Assembly (NCBI RefSeq): GCF_008017805.1
Contig: NZ_VRTT01000020.1
Location: 1 to 64,000, forward strand
Reading direction: 5' to 3'
Length of the DNA stretch: 64,000 bases
From: Paenibacillus sp. N3.4
GTDB lineage: Bacteria > Bacillota > Bacilli > Paenibacillales > NBRC-103111
Positions within the stretch are counted from its first letter, which is position 1; every line of letters begins with the position of its first letter. Of this stretch, positions 48,526-58,246 are shown piece by piece. The notes beneath the pieces were generated by a model. The model had not been told where the DNA came from. It ran no database searches and saw nothing but the letters and a program-made list of their open reading frames with translations. A program made the position numbers and the translations under genes.

Positions 48526-51500
48526 GTGAATCGTTTTTACAGACCCATAGGCATCATATTCATCCTATCCCTCCTTATTATGTTGTTTACAGACATCTAT
48601 TCGTCGGTGGCGCCGAGTAGGGGCATACAGCTTGCTAAACAGGGAGTACTGGATTTAACGAGCCGGGATTTTCGGAAACAAGGATTGGTCACATTGGATG
48701 GAGAGTGGGAGTTCTACGAAGGAAAGTTGTTGGAACCCACCGATTTTCGTGCAGGTTGGCGGACAGATGTTTCTTATTTATCTGTGCCTGGTACGTGGAA
48801 TGGCAAAAATGAGGAACAAGGCATGAGCAGGAAAGGCTTTGGCACTTATCGGCTCAAAGTGCTTGTGAACGCTGGAGATGACATTTATGGCGTGAAATTA
48901 AGAAGTATTCGTATGTCTAATAAGTTGTATATTAATGGAAAGCTAGAGGGCGAGAGCGGGCGTCCGGGCGTTAACCAGAAGGTGCATATTCCCGGAAATA
49001 CACCGTACAGCACTTTTTTTTACCGGATGGCAAAGAGATTGAGATCATTATACAAGTGTCAAACTTTGTATATCCGAGTGGTGGAATTGTGAATTCAATC
49101 GAGTTTGGCTCGCACGGGGACATCACAAAGCTAAACGGCCTACTGATAGGCAGTGATCTGGCTGGCATCTTGATTCTCGTCATGTTTGGCGCCTATCATT
49201 TGAACCTCTATCTTCTGAGAAGGCGTGAGAAAACCTACCTACTCAGTGGCCTTTATTTCATTTCTCTCGCAGTTATTCAATTCCTCTATGGCGAAAAGCT
49301 CTTTCAAAGGCTGTTCCCGGGCATCTCTTTTGATTTGGCTTACAAGGCGTTGGATCTAAGCGAATTTCTGAGTTCTGTATTAAGTGTCATGTTTTTCTGC
49401 TCTATTAACAATCGCCTCATGTCGCAGAGAAAAATGGTATGGTTAATATCCCCAATTTTAATTTATATGGTGGCTATTATTGTTCTGCCGTATTCGCTTT
49501 ATAATGAGATAAGGTCACTGTTCTTTTTATACGTCGGAATAGCTCCCCTATTTATTCTCGGCAGAATGATATATTTATTTCGTACAAGCCCGAGGGGAAC
49601 GTCCGAACGCAAAGAATTACTGCTGTTCATCGCTGCGATTGTTTCATTGCTGGGTTTCTTGGTGGATGGATCTTTATATTCAGAGAATCTGGTCACTTCG
49701 GATCTGCTGGGCAAAGTTGCCATTATATCTTTCATTACGTTAATGAATATTTTGCTTGCGGTACGATTTACTATTGCATATGAGAAGACCGAAACTTTAA
49801 CCAATCAGCTAACCATTTCCAATCAATTGAAGGATGAATTCTTGATGCATACGTCACATGAGATCAAGACTCCCCTGCACGGGATTATGAACATAACCTC
49901 TTATTTGCTGGATGACGATGAACACAATTTGTCTGCTAAGCAGAAGCAAAATCTTTGGCTGATCAAGGATACATCCAACAAGCTTTCTATGCTTATGTAC
50001 GATTTGATCGATGTTACACACTTGAAGCACGGTGAGTTGCGCTTACACATAACGGTTGTAGATATCAGGGCTGTGACGCAAATCATCTTTGATGTACTGC
50101 ATTTTGAGCTCGCAGGCAAAGTAGTAAGATTGAATAATCAAGTCCTCCCCAATGTTTGGGTTCAAGCGGATGAGAACCGATTGCGGCAAATTCTTTATAA
50201 TTTGGTGCATAATGCGATAAAACATACAGAAAAAGGGGAAATAAGCGTAACGTCGCGTGTTTCTTCGGGAATGGTGTATGTCACAGTAACAGACACAGGA
50301 ATTGGGATACCGATAGATAAGCATACGAGTATTTTTGAGTATTTCGAGCAGCTTGACCAAGTTATGCCTGGTGATGGGTATACGGGAATGGGCGTTGGTT
50401 TGTATATAAGCCGCAAGCTTGTAGAACGAATGGGCGGAGAGATTCACGTTGTTTGGTCAGAAATCGGACAAGGGACGAGCATGGCTTTTACACTTCCGAG
50501 CGCTGCAGAGCCCTTACCTGTTCGTGATCATATTTATAGTATCGACATGTATCGGCAAAGAGCAGTTGAGGAGCTCGATTCATTTGACATTTTGGAACAG
50601 CACACCTATACAATACTCATCGTGGATGATGAAGCCTCCAATATCCATACCCTGCTAAACATTTTGAAAAGACATCCATATAATGTGATTACCGCATTCT
50701 CGGCCAAAGAAGCCATGATCAAAATAAAAGAGTATCCTCAAGTTGATCTCGTTATTTTGGACGTTATGATGCCGGGCATTTCTGGTTTTGAGCTTTGCCG
50801 ACTGCTTCGCACGCAGTATTCCATACTCGACTTGCCCATTTTATTCGCAACAGCTAAGGATAATTCCCAAGACATCGCAATGGGATTTGGAGCAGGAGCC
50901 AATGATTATTTGACGAAGCCGTTTGAAGCGGAAACGTTAATAGCTAGGATTCATACGTTGATTGCGATGAAAACGTCCATTCAAGAGGCTATTCGTAATG
51001 AGCTTGCCTTTCATCAAGCTCAGATCAAGCCTCACTTTTTGTATAATGCGCTTAGCAGTGTGATTTCGTTTTGTTACACGGATGGCGAAAAAGCGGCTTA
51101 TTTATTATCGAAGCTAAGCCAATATTTGCGCTACATCCTAGACATGGACCGTAATGAATTATTTGTTCCCCTGAACCGAGAGTTGGAATTAATTGAAGCC
51201 TATGTGGAGATCGAGAAGGCTCGCTTTGGGGAGCGATTTGATTTTGCGAGTTACGTTGATGAAGGACTTAAGCATGTTGCCATCCCATCATTATGTATTC
51301 AACCGTTTGTGGAGAATGCGATACGTCATGGTTTATTTGAAAAGGAAGGACACGGCACGGTCACGTTAACGATTCAGGAGGGAGATCGTTATCTGCAAGT
51401 TACCGTGCAAGATGATGGTGTTGGGATGCCCGACGATCTTCTGTACCAAATTGCCAATGGCAGTCGGGATAGCGGTGGTATAGGCATCTCCAATATTCGC

Positions 51501-51638
51501 AGCCGTCTGGATTCGATTCCGGGTGCAACCCTGATCGTAAGTTCGGAAATGGGACGCGGAACAAAGATAACTATGTATTTGCCTTTGAACGGCAGTAAAC
51601 AGGATTTTTTAGAAGAAAGGAGGGGAAAGGTTGTTTAA
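48526..51638 (+). pseudogene. 7TMR-DISM hybrid sensor with two kinase modules, frameshifted
   Basis: About 1,037 residues once the frame is joined. Order: N-terminal signal/TM (~1-25), 7TMR-DISM-like extracytoplasmic jelly roll (FRAGWRT...GTYRLKV), seven membrane helices (~210-415), HisKA with HTSHEIKTPLHG, HATPase (NLVHNAIKHTEKG, GMGVGLYISRKL), receiver (ILIVDDEASN, VILDVMMPG, LTKPFEA), then a LytS-type kinase (QAQIKPHFLYNALSSV, QPFVENAIRHGL, GIGISNIRSRL). The frame is lost at T8 (49014-49021); T9 gives FFLPDGKEIEIIIQVSNF. The start is GTG 48526, eight bases after GAAGGAGG. It overlaps the response regulator gene by eight bases and forms a system with it. Confidence 0.85.
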
Positions 51639-52749
51639 TGTTGTCATTGTGGAAGACGAGAAACCGATTCTTGAATTAATGAAAGTGCTTATCGGCCGGA
51701 ATCCCCATTATACGATTACCGGCGCTTTCAGCAATCCGCTTGAGGCGCTCGATAGGTTGCCATCACTGCGACCGGATGTTGTCTTCCTGGATGTGGAAAT
51801 GCCCAAGATCAATGGCCTGGAGCTCGCACACAGATTGAATGAAATTTCTGATCAGACGCGCATTGTTTTCACGACAGCATATAAGGAATATGCGCTGGAT
51901 GCTTTTCAAGTTTATGCCTTCGATTATATATTAAAGCCTGTTACACCGACAGCGATTGAGCGGGTAACGAACCGCCTGATTAAGCAGAATCGCACTTCTG
52001 TCCAGCCAGGGGAGCAGGCAAGGGTCATGCATGCTTCAAATCGGTGTTTTGGAGGATTCGAGGTCAGGAATCCGCAAGGCACGCTTGTTCGCTGGCCGAC
52101 ACGCAAGACGGAGGAACTGTATGCTTTCTTTCTCTGTCATCCAGGTCAGGATATAAGCAAGTGGCACTTGGCTGATATTTTATGGCCGGATATGCTGGAA
52201 GAAAGGGCTTCGCACAATTTACATAACACCATCTATCGATTAAAGAAAATTTTGAAAGAGCAAGAACTGGGCATGGATATTCAGAAAACGAATGAAGGTT
52301 ACATGTTGGATACATTACATGCTACCTATGATTTATTGGAGTTTCAAAATAGTGGCTTGGCGCCCACGGAGGGTGTGCAGGATGAGGCACAGGCTGAGCG
52401 ATTGTGTACCCTTTACCAAGGTCCTCTTTTGGATCGGAAGGATTACTTATGGAAGGTACAGCTTGAGGTTGGCTATGGGAAACAGTATACAGGGCTTGTA
52501 CGGAGTTTGATTGGCAAAGATATGAAGCGACAAGATTGGGGCAGGGCTGAACAAAGGTTGGACACCTACTTGTCCCTATACCCCTTGAATGAGGATATGC
52601 AGCAATTGTTGATGGATGTATACGTAATCAGTGGGAAGAGGGAACAAATCGCCAAGCACTACGTTAGCTTTGAAGCTCATTATCGGAGGGAGCTGGGAAT
52701 CGAGCCGCCAAAGGAAATGAGAAAGAAGATTGAGAATTACTTGAAATAA
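51631..52749 (+). CDS. Response regulator with SARP/BTAD-type output
   Basis: A 372-residue regulator. An N-terminal CheY-like receiver (NVVIVEDEKPILEL, VFLDVEMPKINGLE, Lys in ILKPVTP) is followed by a winged-helix trans_reg_C-like region (~140-220, WPDMLEERASHNLHNTIYRL) and a bacterial transcriptional activator (BTAD) TPR-like domain ending ELGIEPPKEMRKKI. The BTAD output is uncommon in Firmicute response regulators outside Paenibacillus-like genera. TTG 51631 lies six bases after AAGGAGGGG. Cognate partner of the sensor above. Confidence 0.9.
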   Translation: MFNVVIVEDEKPILELMKVLIGRNPHYTITGAFSNPLEALDRLPSLRPDVVFLDVEMPKINGLELAHRLNEISDQTRIVFTTAYKEYALDAFQVYAFDYILKPVTPTAIERVTNRLIKQNRTSVQPGEQARVMHASNRCFGGFEVRNPQGTLVRWPTRKTEELYAFFLCHPGQDISKWHLADILWPDMLEERASHNLHNTIYRLKKILKEQELGMDIQKTNEGYMLDTLHATYDLLEFQNSGLAPTEGVQDEAQAERLCTLYQGPLLDRKDYLWKVQLEVGYGKQYTGLVRSLIGKDMKRQDWGRAEQRLDTYLSLYPLNEDMQQLLMDVYVISGKREQIAKHYVSFEAHYRRELGIEPPKEMRKKIENYLK

Positions 52750-52792
52750 GAGCCTGTTTACAGTCAAAAAGGATTAAGGGATGAATCGCAGA

Positions 52793-52817
52793 GACAGCAG
52801 AGATGCTGTCTTTTTTT
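52793..52817 (+). terminator. Terminator after the regulator gene
   Basis: GACAGCA-GAGA-TGCTGTC followed by T7; a perfect 7-bp stem. Confidence 0.8.
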
Positions 52818-52830
52818 GAACACAAAAGGA

Positions 52831-52861
52831 CCGTCAGGATGTTTTTCCCTGACGGTTTTTC
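52831..52861. terminator. Second hairpin, CCGTCAGG/CCTGACGG
   Basis: An 8-bp perfect stem with a nine-base loop followed by T5; it faces the minus-strand MFS relic as well, so may have been its terminator. Confidence 0.7.
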
Positions 52862-52866
52862 TTACT

Positions 52867-53064
52867 TCAATTAATGTGAGACGGACGTTTGATCAACTTT
52901 CGTTGGATCCTATGACTTTGAATAATCCCGAACGTAGTAATACCAAGTGTCATTCCTAGAGAACGGAGGAAGTTCAGCGTCGAGGAGGCAGAGCCGTGCT
53001 GCCGTGCTTCGAACAGATGAATAGCCGCGTTGCCCAGAACGGAGAAGGATGCTCCGATACCGAG
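52867..53064 (-). pseudogene. C-terminal remnant of an EmrB/QacA-type MFS transporter
   Basis: A 65-codon open stretch (stop-bounded) reads LGIGASFSVLGNAAIHLF, then GSASSTLNFLRSLGMTLGIT and GIIQSH. This matches the last two helices of DHA2-family multidrug transporters. There is no start codon or RBS, and an in-frame TAA at 53065-53067 precedes it; the rest of the gene is absent. It is a decayed or truncated fragment between the regulator gene and the pentapeptide gene. A deletion, perhaps linked with arrival of the neighbouring gene pair, is inferred. Confidence 0.7.
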
Positions 53065-53155
53065 TTATAATCCTTCTAGTATTCCGCGGCTTTCAATATG
53101 TAGTCGATCTCCCTTACATTCACTTCCCGTGTGATTTCAACTTTAATGTTTTTTT

Positions 53156-53872
53156 CTAAATGATTGTAACATGAGTCAAGTTGGCCTTATATGCTTTTAG
53201 AATGGCATAAGTGACTTTATCCATTTTGGCTCCGTCAAAGATAGTCTTCTTGACTTCTGTCTTGAACGATACGGCATGAAAAATTGCATTTCGGAATGTT
53301 GTACCTTTCAAACCCGCATGATTAAAGCTTGTTCCCGTGAAGGTTAGGTTATCAAAACAAATGCCTGATAACTCGGATGAGCTGAAGTCGGTTTGGTCTA
53401 AGATGCAATTTTTGAAGCTTGCGCCTTTGAGATTCGATTTTGAAATTTTGGCTCTGGTTAGATTCGTGCCATTGAAATTCACACCATCCAAGTTGCTGCA
53501 TTTAAAGGAGGCATTCGTTAAGTCAGAATTGCTGAAATCGGATTCCTGCAGATTACTGTAATTAAATTTGCCGTCATGAACTTGAATTTCTCGGAGATCG
53601 GACTTCTGCAGGTTTTGCATCGAGAAATCTATTCCAATGATTTGTTGAAGCTTCGTGGTATTGGCATGAATACTTTCGATTAATTCCGTAATTTCGCCAA
53701 TGGAGTCAATCGTCCGATGAAAGGCGGCTTCTTCGTTAAAACCATCCTTTTGCAAATCCTGAAGTCTTTCTTGCAAATCCTTGGACAGTTCTTCTTTTAA
53801 TTCCTGAATTGGCTTTAAATCCTCATAGCGTGAAAAAATATCGTCTAAATAGGTTGTAAGTCTTGCATTCAT
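53156..53872 (-). CDS. Pentapeptide-repeat protein with HAAS-like N-terminal domain
   Basis: A 238-residue protein. Residues 1-75 form a charged helical domain (TTYLDDIFSRYEDLKPIQEL) typical of the HAAS-type signalling domain; residues ~85-235 are pentapeptide repeats (A/N)(D/N)LxX folding into a right-handed quadrilateral helix. The function is unknown. After the stop at 53156 a readable frame continues about 26 codons (EKNIKVEITREVNVREIDYI...EY) to 53076; one missing base at 53158-53160 would include it. RBS AAAGGCGG supports the start. It is co-transcribed with the PadR regulator 18 bases upstream, a pairing known for HAAS proteins. Confidence 0.85.
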   Translation of the reverse strand: MNARLTTYLDDIFSRYEDLKPIQELKEELSKDLQERLQDLQKDGFNEEAAFHRTIDSIGEITELIESIHANTTKLQQIIGIDFSMQNLQKSDLREIQVHDGKFNYSNLQESDFSNSDLTNASFKCSNLDGVNFNGTNLTRAKISKSNLKGASFKNCILDQTDFSSSELSGICFDNLTFTGTSFNHAGLKGTTFRNAIFHAVSFKTEVKKTIFDGAKMDKVTYAILKAYKANLTHVTII

Positions 53873-53889
53873 GTTGTATACCGCCTTTC

Positions 53890-54219
53890 TCAGATTAGTA
53901 AATTGAGAATTGTTTTCGCATGCTCCCAATTAAGTTTGTTCTTCGTATAATTTTCTTTCCCGATATCCGTAATATGATAATATTTTCTCCTACCGCCCTG
54001 CGTTTCATCACCCCAGTAAGAGACAATGCTCTCATCTTGTTCTAATCGTTTAAGACTGGAGTACATGGTTGCTTCTTTCAGCTCATACTCTCCACCTGAG
54101 CTAGCCTGCACTAGCTTGGAAATTTCATATCCATATTTATCTCCGGAAAGCAGAAGCTTGAGAATAATAGTATCGGTGTGACCCCGAATGAGATCCGCTG
54201 TAATTTTCAAATCAACAAT
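53890..54219 (-). CDS. PadR-family transcriptional regulator
   Basis: A ~110-residue regulator: winged-helix opening LIRGHTDTIILKLLLSGDKYGYEIS, ELKEATMYSSLKRLEQD and GGRRKYYHITDIGKE are PadR hallmarks (quoted in part). The start is unclear: AGGAGG at 54228-54233 sits eight bases from an ATT at 54219, while the GTG at 54228 overlaps the RBS and the TTG at 54210 is 17 bases away. Probably regulates itself and the following HAAS/pentapeptide gene. Confidence 0.88.
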   Translation of the reverse strand: MVDLKITADLIRGHTDTIILKLLLSGDKYGYEISKLVQASSGGEYELKEATMYSSLKRLEQDESIVSYWGDETQGGRRKYYHITDIGKENYTKNKLNWEHAKTILNLLI

Positions 54220-54391
54220 CGTCCTCACCTCCTCTTTTACAATATAAAACAAAGTACTATGTCTGTCAAAGTAATTTTATTTTAGTAATACTATGATGCT
54301 ATATGATGACCTCATTTGTTAATGGAATGAACAAGTCTATTGAAGAATACATTGAAATAAGGAATAACGAAGATGAAGAGGTGAATCGACG

Positions 54392-55843
54392 ATGAGTGAG
54401 AATAAAAGTAAGCTTACGACTAGTTGGGGGGCTCCTGTTGGGGATAACCAAAACTCGATTACGGCGGGTTCACGAGGTCCGATATTAATACAAGATGTTC
54501 ACCTCTTAGAGAAGTTGGCGCATTTCAACAGAGAACGAGTACCTGAACGCGTTGTTCACGCCAAAGGGGCAGGAGCCCATGGCTATTTTGAAGTTACGCA
54601 AGATTTGACCGCGTATACAAAAGCCAGCTTTTTAGCTGAAGTGGGCAAACGCACGCCATTGTTCGTTCGTTTCTCCACCGTTGCCGGGGAAAATGGCTCA
54701 TCCGATACGGTGCGCGATCCACGTGGATTCGCTGTGAAGTTTTATACGGATGAAGGAAACTATGATTTGGTAGGCAACAATACGCCGGTATTTTTCATTC
54801 GAGATGCAATTAAATTCCCTGACTTTATACATACGCAAAAGCGTCATCCGCAAACGCATTTGAAAAATCCGAATGCTGTTTGGGATTTCTGGTCGCTATC
54901 CCCTGAATCTTTGCATCAAGTGACAATTCTGATGTCGGACCGCGGAATTCCGGCAACGCTGCGGCATATGCATGGCTTTGGCAGTCATACGTTCAAATGG
55001 GTAAATGCGGAAGGCCAAGGCGTGTGGGTGAAGTATCACTTCAAAACCGAACAAGGCGTCCAAAACTTAGCGACGGATGTTGCGGCTCAGCTCGCGGCGG
55101 AAAATCCGGATTATCATACGGAAGATCTTTTCCATGCCATTGAGCAAGGCGATTTCCCTTCCTGGAAGCTTTGTGTCCAGATCATGCCGCTGGAAGATGC
55201 GAATACATATCGGTTCGATCCCTTTGATGTAACCAAGGTATGGTCACAAAAGGATTATCCGCTGATTGAAGTGGGACGCATGGTGCTGGATCGTAATCCG
55301 GCTAATTATTTCGCCGAGGTTGAACAAGCAACGTTCTCCCCGGGGACACTTGTGCCTGGTATTGATGTCTCTCCGGATAAAATGCTGCAAGGCCGCTTGT
55401 TTGCATATGGCGATGCGCATCGCTACCGGGTAGGGGCTAACCACCATACGCTGCCGATTAATCGGCCCCAGAGTGAAGTAAACCATTATCAGCGTGACGG
55501 TCAGATGATTTCCACGGAGAACGGGGGAGGTTCCGCCTATTACGAGCCCAACAGTCTAGGGGGGCCCACAGAAACATCCGCGCATAAACAGGCGCCTTTT
55601 GAAGTAACGGGTGAAGCGAACAGTACGGCCTATGATCACCATGATCACTATACGCAAGCAGGCGATTTGTATCGCTTGTTGAGTGAAGGAGAACGTGAAC
55701 GTCTCGTTCAAACGATTGTAGGTGCAATGAAGCCTGTTGAACAAGATGAAATCAAACTTCGACAAATTGGTCATTTTTACAAGGCAGATCCTGAATATGG
55801 GGTTCGTGTTGCGGAGGGGCTCGGTTTATCTGTCCCTGAATGA
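54392..55843 (+). CDS. katA: Catalase (heme, clade 3-like)
   Basis: A 483-residue mono-functional heme catalase. Evidence: [21 protein letters not shown] with the distal His near 55, [30 protein letters not shown], and the proximal heme-ligand region [14 protein letters not shown] with Tyr near 338. It decomposes hydrogen peroxide in the cytoplasm. GAGGTG precedes the ATG by nine bases. No PerR box was recognised in the 140-base upstream region. Monocistronic, with a terminator. Confidence 0.96.
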   Translation: MSENKSKLTTSWGAPVGDNQNSITAGSRGPILIQDVHLLEKLAHFNRERVPERVVHAKGAGAHGYFEVTQDLTAYTKASFLAEVGKRTPLFVRFSTVAGENGSSDTVRDPRGFAVKFYTDEGNYDLVGNNTPVFFIRDAIKFPDFIHTQKRHPQTHLKNPNAVWDFWSLSPESLHQVTILMSDRGIPATLRHMHGFGSHTFKWVNAEGQGVWVKYHFKTEQGVQNLATDVAAQLAAENPDYHTEDLFHAIEQGDFPSWKLCVQIMPLEDANTYRFDPFDVTKVWSQKDYPLIEVGRMVLDRNPANYFAEVEQATFSPGTLVPGIDVSPDKMLQGRLFAYGDAHRYRVGANHHTLPINRPQSEVNHYQRDGQMISTENGGGSAYYEPNSLGGPTETSAHKQAPFEVTGEANSTAYDHHDHYTQAGDLYRLLSEGERERLVQTIVGAMKPVEQDEIKLRQIGHFYKADPEYGVRVAEGLGLSVPE

Positions 55844-55851
55844 AACATATA

Positions 55852-55899
55852 GAAAAAGGCAGCTACCTTTTGGTCAAAAAAGGATGGCTGTCTTTTTTT
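55852..55899 (+). terminator. Terminator after catalase
   Basis: AAAGGCAGC and GCTGTCTTT pair, with an inner CCTTTT/AAAAGG stem, followed by T7. Confidence 0.8.
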
Positions 55900-55953
55900 G
55901 TATAGGATTAGCTTTCAAATAGCAAATTCAATTCTTACGAAGAGGTGGATGCA

Positions 55954-56445
55954 ATGGGTACACGTTTATTATCCGAGCAAATGATTAAAAAGCGGTTTCC
56001 GCACTTAAGGTATCTGAGAATCCATACCCAAGAAAAGAATACGGCGACGATTTATGCCTGGGATGACGATTTGCAATTAGCGGACCAAGAAATTCGCAGC
56101 TTAAAACAATTTGCTTCCGATTATTTGAATCCCTATGTCTGTTTTAAAGTGAAAGCGTATCCTTATGTGCAAGAAGAGAAAGTTCCGCAAATGAATGAAT
56201 TGCCGGAAATCGTCATACAAGCAGCAACAAGTAGAAAGCTTAATCAAGATGGCATCAAAGCCGTGATAAACCGTTTATTTCCATTTGGACGTTTAAACTA
56301 CGACAGATATGAAGCTGCTGAGGGAATGATTCATTTTCAATTTCATGCCATTCGTTTGATTAGCGATAAAGAGAAAGAAGCCATGAAGAGTTATCTGAAT
56401 GAATTAATTCCCTTAGGTTCTTATTGTGAAGTGACTTTTTACTAA
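55954..56445 (+). CDS. Hypothetical protein, 163 residues
   Basis: A soluble protein with two similar alpha/beta halves (residues ~1-70 and ~85-163, each ending in a strand such as VCFKVKAYP and CEVTFY), suggesting an internal duplication. No membrane segment or catalytic motif is visible and I do not recognise a family. AGAGGTGG eight bases upstream supports the ATG at 55954. Monocistronic. Confidence 0.7.
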   Translation: MGTRLLSEQMIKKRFPHLRYLRIHTQEKNTATIYAWDDDLQLADQEIRSLKQFASDYLNPYVCFKVKAYPYVQEEKVPQMNELPEIVIQAATSRKLNQDGIKAVINRLFPFGRLNYDRYEAAEGMIHFQFHAIRLISDKEKEAMKSYLNELIPLGSYCEVTFY

Positions 56446-56468
56446 TTGGCATAGCTGGGCAAGTTCCG

Positions 56469-56509
56469 AGAAGGACAATTACTGTTGTCTATTCCGAACT
56501 TGTCCTTCT
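56469..56509 (+). terminator. Inverted repeat after the hypothetical gene
   Basis: AGAAGGACAA (56469-56478) pairs with TTGTCCTTCT (56500-56509); the loop of 21 bases can form a further GTTCCGA/TCCGAAC-type partial pairing. Only AAAA follows, so termination is uncertain. Confidence 0.45.
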
Positions 56510-56618
56510 AAAACATGAAAGATGGAGCAGTGTACCCCTATGCTTTTGGACAAGCTGGAGGGAACGATCCGGATGTGCTTTCCACATGTTCCAATCTTCT
56601 TGTTTAAAATTTGAAAAT

Positions 56619-56634
56619 TGTCGGGAATCCGACA
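56619..56634. promoter_or_regulatory. Palindrome TGTCGG-GAAT-CCGACA upstream of the Crp/Fnr gene
   Basis: A perfect 6+4+6 inverted repeat 80 bases before the regulator start and just upstream of a TATAAT-like box (~56661). It has the size and symmetry of a dimeric Crp/Fnr-type operator, though its half-site is not the TGTGA of CRP or TTGAT of FNR. It may be an autoregulatory site. Confidence 0.45.
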
Positions 56635-56637
56635 TTA

Positions 56638-56657
56638 TAACATGGTATGCTATGTTA
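56638..56657. promoter_or_regulatory. Second inverted repeat, TAACAT...ATGTTA
   Basis: A 6-bp perfect inverted repeat with an 8-base spacer immediately downstream of the first palindrome and overlapping a probable -35 region. Likely a second operator for the sulfur/sulfonate operon; inferred only. Confidence 0.35.
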
Positions 56658-56713
56658 ATATATAATTAACACATTGGAATAGTCGGTATTAAAAAGAAAA
56701 GGAGATTTATCCA

Positions 56714-57379
56714 ATGGACCAATTGAATGAACTGGCTGATCTTCAGGAAAAAGATCCTTCAAAGGAAGTTATGCTAGACGCATTTCATAGACATGGTGTT
56801 CTACGTGTCTACAAGAAAAATGAGTTTGTATTTCAAGAAAATGACATGCCTAACGGGGCTTTTTATGTAGAGTCTGGTTTGATCAAAATTTCGCAATCCT
56901 CCGAGGAGGGGCAGGGGATTACCTTGTTTCTTCGCTATGAGGGGGAAATTTTCGGGAATGCGGAAATTTTAACGAATTTACCGCGGAAACGATATGCCAG
57001 ATGTTTGGTGGATAGTCAAATCATGATGTTGGATGGGCGTAAATTTAATGAGTTAGCCAGAGAAAATGCTGATTTTTCATATGCTCTAGCGGTTCTCGGG
57101 GCACGCAGACTGCTGCAAACCCAGAAAATGGTGGAAACCTTAATTTGCCGACCAGTCGCTTGGAGGCTTGCTTGGTTCCTCATGCAGCTCGGTAAACTTA
57201 CGGATGTACAGCTGGAGGTTCAAGTCCCGCTTAGCCATGAAGAGATCTCCTATGTGATTGGCTGCAGCCGCCAAACGGTCACAGAGACGCTCAATAAATG
57301 GCGGGATAAAGGGTTGATCGATTATGCCAAAAAGAAAATCGTGATTTATCGTCCAACTCATTTCTTCGCAGATATTTAA
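56714..57379 (+). CDS. Crp/Fnr-family transcriptional regulator
   Basis: A 221-residue regulator: cyclic-nucleotide-binding-type beta-roll at ~25-140 (FVFQENDMPNGAFYVESGLIKI) and C-terminal helix-turn-helix at ~170-205 (LSHEEISYVIGCSRQTVTET). There is no FNR-type cysteine cluster, so it is unlikely to sense oxygen by iron-sulfur. It ends directly where the ABC ATPase begins (stop and ATG contiguous), so it is co-transcribed with the transporter and probably controls it. Confidence 0.92.
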   Translation: MDQLNELADLQEKDPSKEVMLDAFHRHGVLRVYKKNEFVFQENDMPNGAFYVESGLIKISQSSEEGQGITLFLRYEGEIFGNAEILTNLPRKRYARCLVDSQIMMLDGRKFNELARENADFSYALAVLGARRLLQTQKMVETLICRPVAWRLAWFLMQLGKLTDVQLEVQVPLSHEEISYVIGCSRQTVTETLNKWRDKGLIDYAKKKIVIYRPTHFFADI

Positions 57380-58246
57380 ATGGACACCGGCCTGGAGGGC
57401 GACCAAGTGATTATTATTGATCAAGTAAGCAAAACCTTTTCACAGCGCAAAGGCAGCTCGTATACCGCGTTAGATCAAGTTTCGTTGACGATAGGGAAAG
57501 GGGAATTCGTTTCTGTTGTAGGACCTTCCGGCTGTGGAAAATCAACGCTGCTCAACCTGATTGCAGGATTTGAACAAGCGGATAGCGGAACCATTACGGT
57601 CAATGGGCAAAAGATTACCAAGCCTGGGGCTGATCGCATCGTTGTGTTCCAGGAACATGGCTTGTTTCCATGGCTGACGGTACTCGATAATGTAGCTTTT
57701 GGTTTGAAACAACAAGGGTTATCGAAGAAAGAGCGATATGTACTTGCTGTTGAACAAATTAAAGCGGTGCATTTGAGCAAATTCACCGACCGCTATCCTC
57801 ATGAGCTTTCAGGGGGGATGAAGCAGAGGGTAGCCATCGCGCGGGCGCTCGTCATGGACCCTGACATTCTTTTAATGGATGAACCATTTGCTGCTCTAGA
57901 TGAACAAACGCGATTTATTTTGTTGAAGGATTTGGAAGAAATTTGGCTTAAAACGGGCAAAACGATTCTGTTTATCACACACAACATTCGTGAGGCTGTC
58001 ATCTTGTCGGATCGCGTTGTGGTGATGGCCACGCAGCCGGGCAGAGTGAAAAAGCAATTTACGGTGCAAGCTTCCCGACCGCATCAACATGGCGATCCGC
58101 TTATTCATGCTTTGGAAGGTAAAATCATGGAGGCACTGACGGATGAGCTAGAGAAGGTTGTCAGAGAGGAGTTGGGTTATGCATACAGCCTTAAGAAGGA
58201 CGCTGTTTCTCATAGCGCTGTTGATCGTATGGGAGCTGGGATTTAG
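57380..58246 (+). CDS. Sulfonate/nitrate/taurine-type ABC transporter ATP-binding protein
   Basis: A 288-residue ATPase of the SsuB/TauB/NrtD type: Walker A GPSGCGKSTLLN, Q loop VFQEHGLFPWL (typical of the family), signature LSGGMKQRVAIARAL, Walker B ILLMDEPFAALD and H loop FITHNI. It energises import through the permease encoded by the next gene, overlapping its start. The C-terminal ~50 residues form an extra helical segment. Confidence 0.92.
   Translation: MDTGLEGDQVIIIDQVSKTFSQRKGSSYTALDQVSLTIGKGEFVSVVGPSGCGKSTLLNLIAGFEQADSGTITVNGQKITKPGADRIVVFQEHGLFPWLTVLDNVAFGLKQQGLSKKERYVLAVEQIKAVHLSKFTDRYPHELSGGMKQRVAIARALVMDPDILLMDEPFAALDEQTRFILLKDLEEIWLKTGKTILFITHNIREAVILSDRVVVMATQPGRVKKQFTVQASRPHQHGDPLIHALEGKIMEALTDELEKVVREELGYAYSLKKDAVSHSAVDRMGAGI

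Noticed and set aside
54240..54391. PerR box upstream of catalase
   Set aside because: The AT-rich segment has no good match to TTATAATNATTATAA.
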